64,000 nt of DNA from Clostridia bacterium (GTDB lineage: Bacteria > Bacillota > Clostridia > Oscillospirales > Acutalibacteraceae). The notes under the pieces are model-generated. The model ran no database searches. It was not told the origin of the DNA and saw nothing but the letters and a program-made list of their open reading frames with translations. Position 1 is the stretch's first letter. Each line of letters starts with the position of its first letter. This document shows positions 34,558-43,136 of this stretch, piece after piece. Location: positions 1-64,000 of the forward strand of contig JAFQKF010000048.1 of assembly GCA_017397105.1 (NCBI GenBank), read 5' to 3'. The position numbers and the translations under genes were made by a program.

Positions 34558-36192
34558 ATGAATATATTTCAGCCAAAGGTATTTTCAACTTTAAGGAATT
34601 ACAGTAAAAAGCAGTTTGTAAACGACCTTGTAGCAGGTGTTATTGTTGCAATAATCGCCCTGCCTCTTTCCATTGCGCTTGCAATAGCTTCGGGCGTTTC
34701 ACCCGAAAAGGGTATTTACACCGCTATTGTTGCAGGCTTTGTTATAGCTTTTCTCGGCGGCAGCAGCGTAAATATTTCGGGTCCCACAGCGGCTTTTGCA
34801 ACAATAGTTGCAGGTATCGTTGCCCAGTTCGGCACAAGCGGACTTGTTGTTGCTACCATTATGGCAGGTATTATTCTTATAATTATGGGCGTCTGCCGCT
34901 TCGGCTCGCTCATAAAGTACATACCGCACACCATCACTACCGGCTTTACTTCAGGCATTGCACTCACAATCGTTATAGGTCAGGTCAAGGATTTTCTCGG
35001 CCTTACCTTCCCTGAGGGTATGCCCACGGTTGAAACTGCCGAAAAGGCTGAGGCTATTGTAAAATCCATAGGTACTTTTAACTGGCAGGCTTTGCTTGTA
35101 GGTGCCGCAGCGCTGGCAATCCTTGTTGTGTGGCCTAAAATCAGCAAAAAGATTCCCGGCTCGCTTGTTGCGGTTGTTCTGGGTGTGGTTGCGGTAAAGG
35201 CATTTGATCTGCAGGTGAATACTGTTGGAGATCTCTACTCCATTTCGCGCTCTCTTCCTGCATTCGAGCTGCCCTCTTTCAGCTTTGATACAGTAAAACA
35301 GCTTCTCCCCAGCGCTTGCACAATCGCTATCCTTGCAGGCATTGAATCCCTGCTCTCCTGCGTTGTTTCCGACGGAATGATAAACGATAAGCACAACTCC
35401 AACACGGAACTTATTGCTCAGGGCCTCGGCAATATCTGCTCCGGTCTTTTTGGCGGAATTCCTGCCACAGGCGCTATTGCAAGAACTGCGGCAAACGTTA
35501 AAAACGGCGGACGTACTCCCGTTGCAGGTATGGTTCATGCGGCGGTGCTGCTGCTTGTGCTCGTGGTGCTCATGCCCTATGCGGCCTGGATTCCCATGCC
35601 CGTTATTGCGGCAATCCTCTTTATGGTTGCTTATAATATGTGTGAGTGGAGGCAGTTTGTCAAAATCTGCAAAACCGCACCCAAGAGCGATATAATTGTT
35701 CTCGTTATCACCTTTGTTCTTACCGTTGTGTTTGACCTTGTGGTTGCAATAGCCGTTGGTATGATTATTGCAGTTGTTCTCTTTATGAAGAGAATGGCAG
35801 ACGTTGCAAACGTAAGGATATGGACTCAGAATACCGAGGATGCGCCTGACAGCGAGCGTCTTAAGACAGTTCCTGAGAATACCGTAGTAGTTGAGTTTGA
35901 CGGACCGATGTTCTTTGCATCGAGCGAAAAATTCAATACAATTCCCGTTGACGAGGGAGTGAAGACGGTAATTCTGCGTATGCGCAACGTGCCTTCACTC
36001 GATTCAACGGCAATGCGTGCGCTGTATGAGATTTATTGGACCTGCAAGAAGTCGGGCCTGAATCTTATCCTTTCCCACACAAACGAACAGCCTCTTTCAG
36101 CTATGAAAAAAGCAGGCTTCTACGATGAACTCGGCGCAGAGAATTTCCTTCCCAACATTGATGAAGCTCTTTCGTATGCACAAACACTTTGA
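34558..36192 (+). CDS. SulP-family anion transporter with STAS domain
   Basis: A 544-residue membrane protein. Residues about 20-400 form a SulP/SLC26 core with 10-12 helices (signatures GLPLSIALAIASG-like ALPLSIALAIASGVSP near 40 and ISGPTAAFATIVAG near 75). The last 110 residues are a cytosolic STAS domain (VVVEFDGPMFFASSEKF, then LRMRNVPSLDSTAMRAL). It probably carries sulfate, bicarbonate or another anion into the cell; substrate is not shown. A terminator follows. Confidence 0.92.
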   Translation: MNIFQPKVFSTLRNYSKKQFVNDLVAGVIVAIIALPLSIALAIASGVSPEKGIYTAIVAGFVIAFLGGSSVNISGPTAAFATIVAGIVAQFGTSGLVVATIMAGIILIIMGVCRFGSLIKYIPHTITTGFTSGIALTIVIGQVKDFLGLTFPEGMPTVETAEKAEAIVKSIGTFNWQALLVGAAALAILVVWPKISKKIPGSLVAVVLGVVAVKAFDLQVNTVGDLYSISRSLPAFELPSFSFDTVKQLLPSACTIAILAGIESLLSCVVSDGMINDKHNSNTELIAQGLGNICSGLFGGIPATGAIARTAANVKNGGRTPVAGMVHAAVLLLVLVVLMPYAAWIPMPVIAAILFMVAYNMCEWRQFVKICKTAPKSDIIVLVITFVLTVVFDLVVAIAVGMIIAVVLFMKRMADVANVRIWTQNTEDAPDSERLKTVPENTVVVEFDGPMFFASSEKFNTIPVDEGVKTVILRMRNVPSLDSTAMRALYEIYWTCKKSGLNLILSHTNEQPLSAMKKAGFYDELGAENFLPNIDEALSYAQTL

Positions 36193-36202
36193 CATTGAAG
36201 AA

Positions 36203-36237
36203 CCGCACGGAGAAATCCGTGCGGCTCTTGTTTTTCG
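36203..36237 (+). terminator. Terminator after SulP gene
   Basis: CCGCACGGA pairs with TCCGTGCGG around GAAA, followed by CTCTTGTTTTT. Confidence 0.92.
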
Positions 36238-36345
36238 TCATCAATTTACAAAAAGTTCATAAAATATTTTATCACAAAAGCTCGTTTTAATGTGTTTTAT
36301 ATTATGTAATGTTAAAAATAATATTACAGAAAAGGAGGCGGTATT

Positions 36346-36852
36346 TTGCGTAGCGTTACAGCCTTTTACAACGAAGAAAAACGGCATGTTGAATATGCAG
36401 TTGAAAAATACAGTAAAATGCTTTTCAGGATTTGCTTCAGCATCCTGTGCAACCGTGAGGACGCAGAGGACGCCTTGCAGGAAACCTTTTTGAAATATAT
36501 GACCAAGGCGCCGCTTTTCCGTGACAGTGACCATGAAAAAGCGTGGCTTATAAAGGTTGCAACCAACACAAGCAAAAATATGTGCCGTTACAACACCAGA
36601 AGAGAATGCACGGATATTTCAGAGCTTAAGGAAATAGGTGTTGAGGATGCGGATGTTTCATCGCTGAATATTGTCTTAAAGCTTGACGTAAAATACAGGA
36701 TAGTGCTCGATTTGTTTTATATTGAAGGCTATAAATCAAAGGAGATTGCTCAGATACTGGATATATCTCCTGCCGCTGTGCGTAAGCGTCTTCAGTATGC
36801 AAGGCAGGAGCTCAAAAAAGAAATTGAAAGGACGGGTTCAAATGACAAATAA
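36346..36852 (+). CDS. Second ECF sigma factor
   Basis: A 168-residue ECF sigma protein. Region 2 (CNREDAEDALQETFLKYM near residue 38) and region 4 HTH (GYKSKEIAQILDISPAAVRKRL-type, near 135) are clear. The start is TTG with AAAGGAGG seven bases before it. The stop overlaps by eleven bases a 63-residue gene, like the sigma/anti-sigma pair at 33.4-34.4 kb, but here the partner is much shorter. Confidence 0.85.
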   Translation: MRSVTAFYNEEKRHVEYAVEKYSKMLFRICFSILCNREDAEDALQETFLKYMTKAPLFRDSDHEKAWLIKVATNTSKNMCRYNTRRECTDISELKEIGVEDADVSSLNIVLKLDVKYRIVLDLFYIEGYKSKEIAQILDISPAAVRKRLQYARQELKKEIERTGSNDK

Positions 36853-37033
36853 TAACAGCATCAACGAATATCGCAGGGTTATGAATTCTATATATTTGCC
36901 TGAACAGTCCAAAAAAGAAATAGTAGAATCCTGCGCAAAAAAAAGCACGTCCCGTCACATACGTCCTTTGAAATTTATCATATCGGTAAAACGCAAGAGT
37001 CAGCCTGTTGAGGAAGTGACCTTTACCAAGTAA
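36842..37033 (+). CDS. Small protein, possible truncated anti-sigma factor
   Basis: A 63-residue basic protein starting MTNNNSINEYRRVMNSIYLP. Its ATG overlaps the end of the second ECF sigma gene. The first half resembles in size and position the cytosolic part of the anti-sigma-like protein at 33841, but no transmembrane helix follows, so it would be soluble. It may be a truncated anti-sigma factor or a separate small regulator. The frame is intact and the stop is clean. Confidence 0.55.
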   Translation: MTNNNSINEYRRVMNSIYLPEQSKKEIVESCAKKSTSRHIRPLKFIISVKRKSQPVEEVTFTK

Positions 37034-37063
37034 TATCAGTGCGAATTTAATTATGCCTGCAAG

Positions 37064-37099
37064 CAAGGGCATGCGCTGTGCGTGTGCCCTTGTGTTTTG
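37064..37099 (+). terminator. Probable terminator
   Basis: CAAGGGCA (37064-37071) pairs with TGCCCTTG (37085-37092), followed by TGTTTTG. Confidence 0.7.
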
Positions 37100-37137
37100 T
37101 GCGGCCAAGGCAGCAAAAATAAGGAGAAGGAACAAAA

Positions 37138-37755
37138 ATGAAAAAGAAACCCGAAGAAAGAGAGAACGGTTATAAATTTTTAACCGCTCTTATGCGCCCG
37201 ATTTTCAGGTTCTATTACAGACCCGAAATCATAGGCGCGGAAAAAATTCCCACAGACGGTGCCGTAGTCATTGCGGGGAATCACAAGCATATTCTTGACC
37301 AGTGCATCACCATTGCGGCAACAAAAAGAGTAATCCACTACATGGCAAAGAAAGAGTATTTTGACGGAATGTTCGCCTGGTTTTTCAAGGCTGCAGGCTG
37401 CATCAGTGTTGACAGAGGTAACAACGACACCTCTTGCATCAGGTCTGCAATGAAAGTGCTCAAGAAAGACGGAGCAATCGGAATATTCCCCGAGGGAACA
37501 AGAAACAGAACGGATGAATTCCTGCTTGATTTCAAGCCCGGCGCAGTGGCACTCGCAAAGAAAACGGATGCATATATCGTGCCTTTCGGCCTTACGGGCG
37601 ATTACAAATTCAGAACAAAGAACCTCACCATAAGATACGGCGAGCCCTTCAAGGCGGACGGTATGACCGTGGCGCAGGCAAACCAAAGGCTTCAGTCCGA
37701 GGTTGAAAAGCTTATGAGAACAAGTATTGAGGAAGAGAAAAGGAAAGAAGCGTAA
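37138..37755 (+). CDS. plsC: 1-acyl-glycerol-3-phosphate acyltransferase
   Basis: A 205-residue acyltransferase of the PlsC family. NHKHILDQ near residue 44 is the catalytic HX4D motif and PEGTRNRTDEF near 120 binds the glycerol phosphate. It transfers a second acyl chain to lysophosphatidate at the inner membrane face to make phosphatidate. AAGGAGAAGG precedes the ATG. The next gene starts 16 bases after its stop, so the large activase gene may be co-transcribed, though a functional link is not evident. Confidence 0.93.
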   Translation: MKKKPEERENGYKFLTALMRPIFRFYYRPEIIGAEKIPTDGAVVIAGNHKHILDQCITIAATKRVIHYMAKKEYFDGMFAWFFKAAGCISVDRGNNDTSCIRSAMKVLKKDGAIGIFPEGTRNRTDEFLLDFKPGAVALAKKTDAYIVPFGLTGDYKFRTKNLTIRYGEPFKADGMTVAQANQRLQSEVEKLMRTSIEEEKRKEA

Positions 37756-37770
37756 ACAGAGGGAGAAAAG

Positions 37771-40674
37771 ATGAGAATAGGACTTGATGTGGGTTCAACA
37801 ACGCTCAAATGCGTTGCTGTGGACGATGAAAACAATATAGTATACAAAGAGTACGAAAGGCATTTTTCTCACATTGCTCAGAAAAGTGCACAGATGCTTA
37901 ACGATATAATCAGCAAACATCCTCAGTTCAAAAACAGCGCCCTGAGCGTTTCGGGCTCTGCCGGTATGGGCTTTGCCAATACTCTCGGCCTTGATTTCGT
38001 TCAGGAGGTTTATGCAACAAGGGTCAGCGTTTCCCGCCTTCTGCCCGGCACGGATGCCGTAATCGAGCTTGGCGGTGAGGATGCAAAGATTCTGTTTTTC
38101 ACAAACGGTGTTGAAGTGCGCATGAACGGTTCGTGCGCAGGCGGTACGGGTGCGTTTATTGACCAGATGGCATCCCTTCTTAAGGTAACGCCCACCGAGA
38201 TGAACGAGCTTGCAAAGCAGAAGGAAAAGATTTATTCAATCGCATCAAGATGCGGTGTTTTTGCAAAGTCGGATATCCAGCCCCTGCTCAATCAGGGTGC
38301 GCAGAAGCCCGACGTGTCCGCAAGTATTTTTGCGGCTGTTGTAAATCAGACGGTTGCAGGCCTTGCACAGGGCAGAAGAATAGAGGGTAACGTCGTTTAT
38401 CTCGGCGGTCCTCTTCACTTCCTTTCCGAGCTCAGGGAAGCATTTGACGAGCAGCTCGGAGTCAAGGGTGTCTGCCCTGAAAATGCTCTTTATTTCGTTG
38501 CTCTCGGAGCGGCTTATTCAGGCAGCGGCGAAGTGATTGACATTGAAAAGGTAACCGAAAAAATAGCATCCCTTAAGGAAAACGGCGAATATCTCAGCGC
38601 AAAGCCGCTGTTTTCGGGCGAGGATGAATACAATGAATTCTTACAGCGTCACAGCAACAGTAAGGTTAAATTAAAAGAAACTGTTGCTGAAAACGAAAAG
38701 GTTTACATAGGCATTGATGCAGGCTCGACCACCGTAAAGGCTGCAGCGGTTGACAGTAACGGTGCTCTTATTTTCAGCAGATATCTGCCCAACAGCGGTG
38801 ATGCCGTGGAGCTTGTAAAGCAGTTCCTTATTGACTTCTATAAAAAATATCCTCAGGCAGTGGTAGCTTCAAGTGCCGTTACGGGTTACGGTGAGGAGAT
38901 TATCAAAAACGCATTCAACGTAGATTTCGGTATTGTTGAAACCGTTGCCCATTACACCGCCGCAAAGGTATTCAAGCCGGACGTTGATTTCATTATCGAT
39001 ATCGGCGGTCAGGATATAAAGTGCTTTAAAATCCGTAATTCCGTTATTGATAACATTTTCCTTAACGAAGCGTGCTCATCAGGCTGCGGCTCTTTCCTGC
39101 AGACCTTTGCCGCTGCGTGGGATTACAGTATTGCCGATTTTTCACGCCTCGGTCTGTTTGCGGATAAGCCCGTTGACCTTGGCTCAAGATGCACGGTATT
39201 TATGAATTCCTCCGTAAAGCAGGCTCAGAAGGACGGCGCATCCATCGAGAATATCTCCGCAGGTCTTTCAATAAGCGTTGTAAAGAATGCGCTTTATAAG
39301 GTTATCAGAGCGGCGAGTGCGGATGAACTCGGCAAGAACATAGTTGTTCAGGGCGGCACGTTCCTTAACGATGCCGTGTTGCGTGCTTTTGAGCAGGAGA
39401 TAGGCAGAAACGTAATAAGACCTGATATCTCGGGACTTATGGGCGCTTACGGTGCGGCTATTTACTCAAAGGAAAGAGCAACCTCTGCAAGCACTCTTAT
39501 AAGCGAAAAAGAGCTTGAAAGCTTTGAACATAAGATTAAAAACGTTACCTGCCAGGGCTGCAGTAACCATTGCAGGCTTACAATCAACACCTTCTGCGGC
39601 ACAAGAAGCTTCATAGGCTCCAATAAGTGCAGCAAGCCTGTTTCGGGCAGGAACAAGGCTGAAAGTATAAATATGTTCTCGCTCAAGAAGGAGCTTCTTG
39701 CAAAGTATTCCTCCTTTGAAGGCAAAAAAGACACCGTCGGAATTCCTATGGGTCTTAATATGTTTGAGCTTCTGCCCTTCTGGCATACGTTCTTCAAAAA
39801 GCTCGGCTTCGGCGTGGAGGTTTCACCTGCCTCAACAAGGCAGCTTTACGTAAAGGGTCAGCACACGATTCCGTCAGATACGGTATGCTACCCTGCAAAG
39901 CTTCTTCACGGCCACGTGGAAGCGCTTCTTGAAAAGGGCATAAAGCATATTTTCTACCCTTGCATGACTTACAATATTGATGAATCCCTCGGCGACAACA
40001 ACTACAACTGCCCCGTTGTTGCGTATTATCCTGAGGTTATCCGCTCCAACGTTTCTCAGGTGAAGGAGATTAACTTCATAAGCGATTACTTCGGACTTCA
40101 CAGACCCAAGGATTTTGCGGTTAAAATCCACGCCGTTCTTAATGAAAAGCTCGGCAAGCTTTCGCTTAAAGAGGTTAAAAAGGCCTGTGATGCGGCATAT
40201 GCCGAGTATCATAGCTACATGGATACTCTGAGGACTACGGGTCAGGCGAAGCTCAAAGAAGCAAGGGAAAAGGGAATGCCCGTAATTATTCTTTGCGGCA
40301 GACCCTATCATCTTGATGAGGAGATTAACCACTCTATTGACGAGCTTATCTGTGATTGCGGCGCCGCCGTAATTACCGAGGATGCCGTCAGCAGTCTTGT
40401 TGAAAAATTCCCCACGGACGTGCTTGACCAGTGGACCTATCACTCCCGTCTTTATGCGGCGGCAAAGTACGTTTGCGATGCAAAGGATAAGGATATAAAC
40501 CTTGTTCAGCTTGTATCCTTCGGCTGCGGTGTTGACGCTATCACAACCGACGAAGTGCGTGCGATTCTTGAGAGGAATTCAAGAATTTATACCCAGATTA
40601 AGATTGACGAAATTTCAAACCCCGGCGCCGTAAAAATCAGGCTCAGAAGTCTGTTTGCGGCAACAGGCAGATAA
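37771..40674 (+). CDS. Large acyl-CoA dehydratase activase-like ATPase
   Basis: A 967-residue protein with two BcrAD/BadFG-type ASKHA ATPase domains (about residues 1-255 and 310-570). Each has GxxxGSTT (LDVGSTTLK; IDAGSTTVK), a GGEDAK or GGQDIK block, and cysteines (CAGGTGAF, SRCGVF; CSSGCGSF, SRCTVF) that could bridge a shared [4Fe-4S] cluster. A DUF2229-like C-terminal region follows, with CQGCSNHC near 590. In radical 2-hydroxyacyl-CoA dehydratases the activase drives one electron into the dehydratase. Many relatives are single chains of about 1,400 residues; here the last part is the next gene. Confidence 0.82.
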   Translation: MRIGLDVGSTTLKCVAVDDENNIVYKEYERHFSHIAQKSAQMLNDIISKHPQFKNSALSVSGSAGMGFANTLGLDFVQEVYATRVSVSRLLPGTDAVIELGGEDAKILFFTNGVEVRMNGSCAGGTGAFIDQMASLLKVTPTEMNELAKQKEKIYSIASRCGVFAKSDIQPLLNQGAQKPDVSASIFAAVVNQTVAGLAQGRRIEGNVVYLGGPLHFLSELREAFDEQLGVKGVCPENALYFVALGAAYSGSGEVIDIEKVTEKIASLKENGEYLSAKPLFSGEDEYNEFLQRHSNSKVKLKETVAENEKVYIGIDAGSTTVKAAAVDSNGALIFSRYLPNSGDAVELVKQFLIDFYKKYPQAVVASSAVTGYGEEIIKNAFNVDFGIVETVAHYTAAKVFKPDVDFIIDIGGQDIKCFKIRNSVIDNIFLNEACSSGCGSFLQTFAAAWDYSIADFSRLGLFADKPVDLGSRCTVFMNSSVKQAQKDGASIENISAGLSISVVKNALYKVIRAASADELGKNIVVQGGTFLNDAVLRAFEQEIGRNVIRPDISGLMGAYGAAIYSKERATSASTLISEKELESFEHKIKNVTCQGCSNHCRLTINTFCGTRSFIGSNKCSKPVSGRNKAESINMFSLKKELLAKYSSFEGKKDTVGIPMGLNMFELLPFWHTFFKKLGFGVEVSPASTRQLYVKGQHTIPSDTVCYPAKLLHGHVEALLEKGIKHIFYPCMTYNIDESLGDNNYNCPVVAYYPEVIRSNVSQVKEINFISDYFGLHRPKDFAVKIHAVLNEKLGKLSLKEVKKACDAAYAEYHSYMDTLRTTGQAKLKEAREKGMPVIILCGRPYHLDEEINHSIDELICDCGAAVITEDAVSSLVEKFPTDVLDQWTYHSRLYAAAKYVCDAKDKDINLVQLVSFGCGVDAITTDEVRAILERNSRIYTQIKIDEISNPGAVKIRLRSLFAATGR

Positions 40675-40686
40675 GGAGGAGAATGT

Positions 40687-41982
40687 ATGAATCCTGCAAA
40701 CAGAGTTGAATTCACAAAGGACATGATGGATTACACCATTCTTGCTCCCAATATGGCAAATATCCATTTTACAATGCTTATCAACGTATTCAGAGAATAC
40801 GGCTACAACGTTGAACTGCTTCAGAATGAGGGCAGGGAGGTTGTTGATGAGGGTCTCAAATACGTTCATAACGATACCTGCTACCCTGCATTGCTTGTTA
40901 TAGGTCAGCTTATAGATGCTCTCAACAGCGGCAAGTACGACGTTAATAAAACAGCCCTGCTCATCACCCAGTCGGGCGGCGGATGCAGAGCGTCAAACTA
41001 TATTCACCTTTTAAGAAAAGCGCTCAGGAAAGCAGGCTACCCTCAGGTGCCTGTAATTTCCCTTAACCTTTCGGGTCTTGAGAAGAACAGCGGCTTCAAA
41101 ATTCGTATCACAATGGCGCTCAAGATGCTTTGCGCCATGATTTACGGTGATTTGATAATGCTGCTTAAAAATCAGACCGAGCCCTACGAAATCAACAAGG
41201 GCGAATCCAATGCGCTCGTTAAAAAATGGACAGATAACATAAGCGGGCAGTTCGCAAAAGGCAAGGGATATTCTATCAAGGAAATGAAAAAGAATCTTGC
41301 GGATATAACCAAAGCTTTTGCTGATATTAAGCTTGAAAAGACCGATAAGGTAAAGGTCGGCGTGGTTGGTGAAATATACGTTAAATATTCGCCCCTTGCA
41401 AATAACCGCCTTGAAGAATTCCTTTTTTCTCAGGGATGCGAGGTTATGGTGCCCGGTCTGCTCGGATTTTTCCTCTTTAAAACGGATAACCGTCTGGAGG
41501 ATATCAAGCTTTACGGCGGCAAAAGAATAAAGAAGATCGCAATGAAGGTTGCAATGCGTGCGCTTACAGCGATTGAAACAATCCTTATAAACGCCGTTAA
41601 AGAAAACAGCTCCTTTATTGCTCCCGCACCCTATGCTCACATCAAGGAAAAATGCACCAAAATCATAGGCGCAGGCTGTAAGATGGGCGAGGGCTGGCTT
41701 CTTACCGCCGAAATGATGGAGCTTATCGAAAGCGGCTACGGCAACATTGTATGTGCTCAGCCCTTCGGATGCCTGCCCAACCATATCGTAGGTAAGGGTA
41801 TGATAAGAAAGCTCAAGGAGATGTATCCCGATTCAAACATTGTGCCCATAGATTATGACCCCGGCGCAACAAGAGTTAATCAGGAAAACAGAATCAGGCT
41901 GATGCTTGCCGTTGCCAAGGAAAACGGTGCGGTGGGCGCTTGCGGTGACTGCGCAAGCTGCACAAAGTGTATTAATGAATAA
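40687..41982 (+). CDS. 2-hydroxyacyl-CoA dehydratase-like protein (activase partner)
   Basis: A 431-residue protein that matches the C-terminal section of the fused activase proteins. QSGGGCRASNYIH near residue 97 and the C-terminal CGDCASCTKC carry cysteines that could bind an iron-sulfur cluster. It begins 12 bases after the activase, with GGAGG before the ATG, so it is made with it. The pair probably works as one complex; the substrate is unknown. The split from the usual single chain is real here, as both ends and the ribosome site are clear. Confidence 0.78.
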   Translation: MNPANRVEFTKDMMDYTILAPNMANIHFTMLINVFREYGYNVELLQNEGREVVDEGLKYVHNDTCYPALLVIGQLIDALNSGKYDVNKTALLITQSGGGCRASNYIHLLRKALRKAGYPQVPVISLNLSGLEKNSGFKIRITMALKMLCAMIYGDLIMLLKNQTEPYEINKGESNALVKKWTDNISGQFAKGKGYSIKEMKKNLADITKAFADIKLEKTDKVKVGVVGEIYVKYSPLANNRLEEFLFSQGCEVMVPGLLGFFLFKTDNRLEDIKLYGGKRIKKIAMKVAMRALTAIETILINAVKENSSFIAPAPYAHIKEKCTKIIGAGCKMGEGWLLTAEMMELIESGYGNIVCAQPFGCLPNHIVGKGMIRKLKEMYPDSNIVPIDYDPGATRVNQENRIRLMLAVAKENGAVGACGDCASCTKCINE

Positions 41983-41986
41983 AAGA

Positions 41987-42024
41987 AAAAACGGAAATTC
42001 CCAATGGCGGGAATTTCCGTTTTC
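41987..42024. terminator. Bidirectional terminator
   Basis: ACGGAAATTCCC pairs with GGGAATTTCCGT around AATGGC, with A runs on one side and T runs on the other. It separates the activase operon from the convergent DHHW gene. Confidence 0.93.
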
Positions 42025-43125
42025 TTATTGTTTGAGTGTTTCGCTGTTGTTTAAAACAGAAGTGCTGTAAAGGAAAAGTACGTCGCTGTTTTCAAGCTCA
42101 ATCATCCTGCAAAGGGTTGAATAATGAGCGTAGCGTATATCGGCAAGGGTTACCTGCGAGTATTCTTCCAGCAAAAGCGGAGCGATGCTGCTTGCAAAGG
42201 AATCACGGAAGATTACAAGCTTTTTGTCCGTTTTTGCATTCGGGTTGGTAACGGTGAGAAGCGAAATCGAACCGCTGAGGAAAAGCTCGTAAGGGTCTTT
42301 ACCGCCAGCTTTCTCAAAATCATAAACGGCAATATCCTTCTGATTTTCAAAATCGAAAACCTTGCAGGAATCCGTTACTTCATTGGTAAGATAAATAATG
42401 CTTTCGTCTTTTACGGGGAGAGCATATCTGCCTGCGTAAACTCCTTTGAACGGAATGTTCAGCGTGTTTTCGTTAAACTCAGAGTTAAAGGAGTTACCCA
42501 TGGCGGTTGCAATTCTTTCGGCGGCAGGCAAAAGAGCCTCCTGCCTCCAGTGGGTGTCGGTTTTGTAGTAGGAATCAGCGTTAAGGGTGTCGCTGATGTC
42601 AATAAACTGAGCAAAACCCGTGCTGTTTTTCACAACGGAATAAAGCTCCGAATAGTCAAGCGAGGGGACGCCTGCACCGTCGCTGATGTAGTATCCCTTG
42701 TCGGGCACAATGCACATATAAACCCTTGCGTTTGCGGGTTTTAAGAATTTTTCATAAATCTTTTCGAATATGCCCGTTGCACGCTCTACGGACTTGACGT
42801 TGAGCGGATAAAGTGCTTCGGTGAGCTGACCCTGATGCTCGTAAACTCCGTTATTGTCCGACTGATTAAAGAGCCTGAGGGAAATAAAAGCTTTCAGCGA
42901 GCGGAATTCATCCCTTAAGGGGAAATTGTCCGACGCATAATCTTCAAACGACTGCATGAATCTGCCAGAGGAAATGCTTTCAACCGAAAGCTCGGGGAAT
43001 TTTGCAAGCAGCCTGCGCTCGCTGTGGGAGTACTCCGCCTTAGGCAGAAACAGGCACAAAGCAGTAATGGCAGCTACCAATATGCAGGTGATGCATACAG
43101 TGGCAATGTTTTTCTTTTTCATCAT
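42025..43125 (-). CDS. DHHW-family (AlgX/AlgJ-like) secreted protein
   Basis: A 366-residue protein with an N-terminal signal anchor (about residues 5-25). DTHWRQEALLPAA near residue 200 is the DHHW-like motif and FRDSFASSIAPLL near 310 is the second conserved block, like the SGNH-fold AlgJ/AlgX acetyltransferase helpers. Its probable role is O-acetylation of a wall or exported polysaccharide, with the MBOAT protein upstream. ATG at 43125 follows GGCGG; two adjacent start codons make the exact start uncertain by one or two residues. Confidence 0.87.
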   Translation of the reverse strand: MMKKKNIATVCITCILVAAITALCLFLPKAEYSHSERRLLAKFPELSVESISSGRFMQSFEDYASDNFPLRDEFRSLKAFISLRLFNQSDNNGVYEHQGQLTEALYPLNVKSVERATGIFEKIYEKFLKPANARVYMCIVPDKGYYISDGAGVPSLDYSELYSVVKNSTGFAQFIDISDTLNADSYYKTDTHWRQEALLPAAERIATAMGNSFNSEFNENTLNIPFKGVYAGRYALPVKDESIIYLTNEVTDSCKVFDFENQKDIAVYDFEKAGGKDPYELFLSGSISLLTVTNPNAKTDKKLVIFRDSFASSIAPLLLEEYSQVTLADIRYAHYSTLCRMIELENSDVLFLYSTSVLNNSETLKQ

Positions 43126-43136
43126 CACGTACCGCC

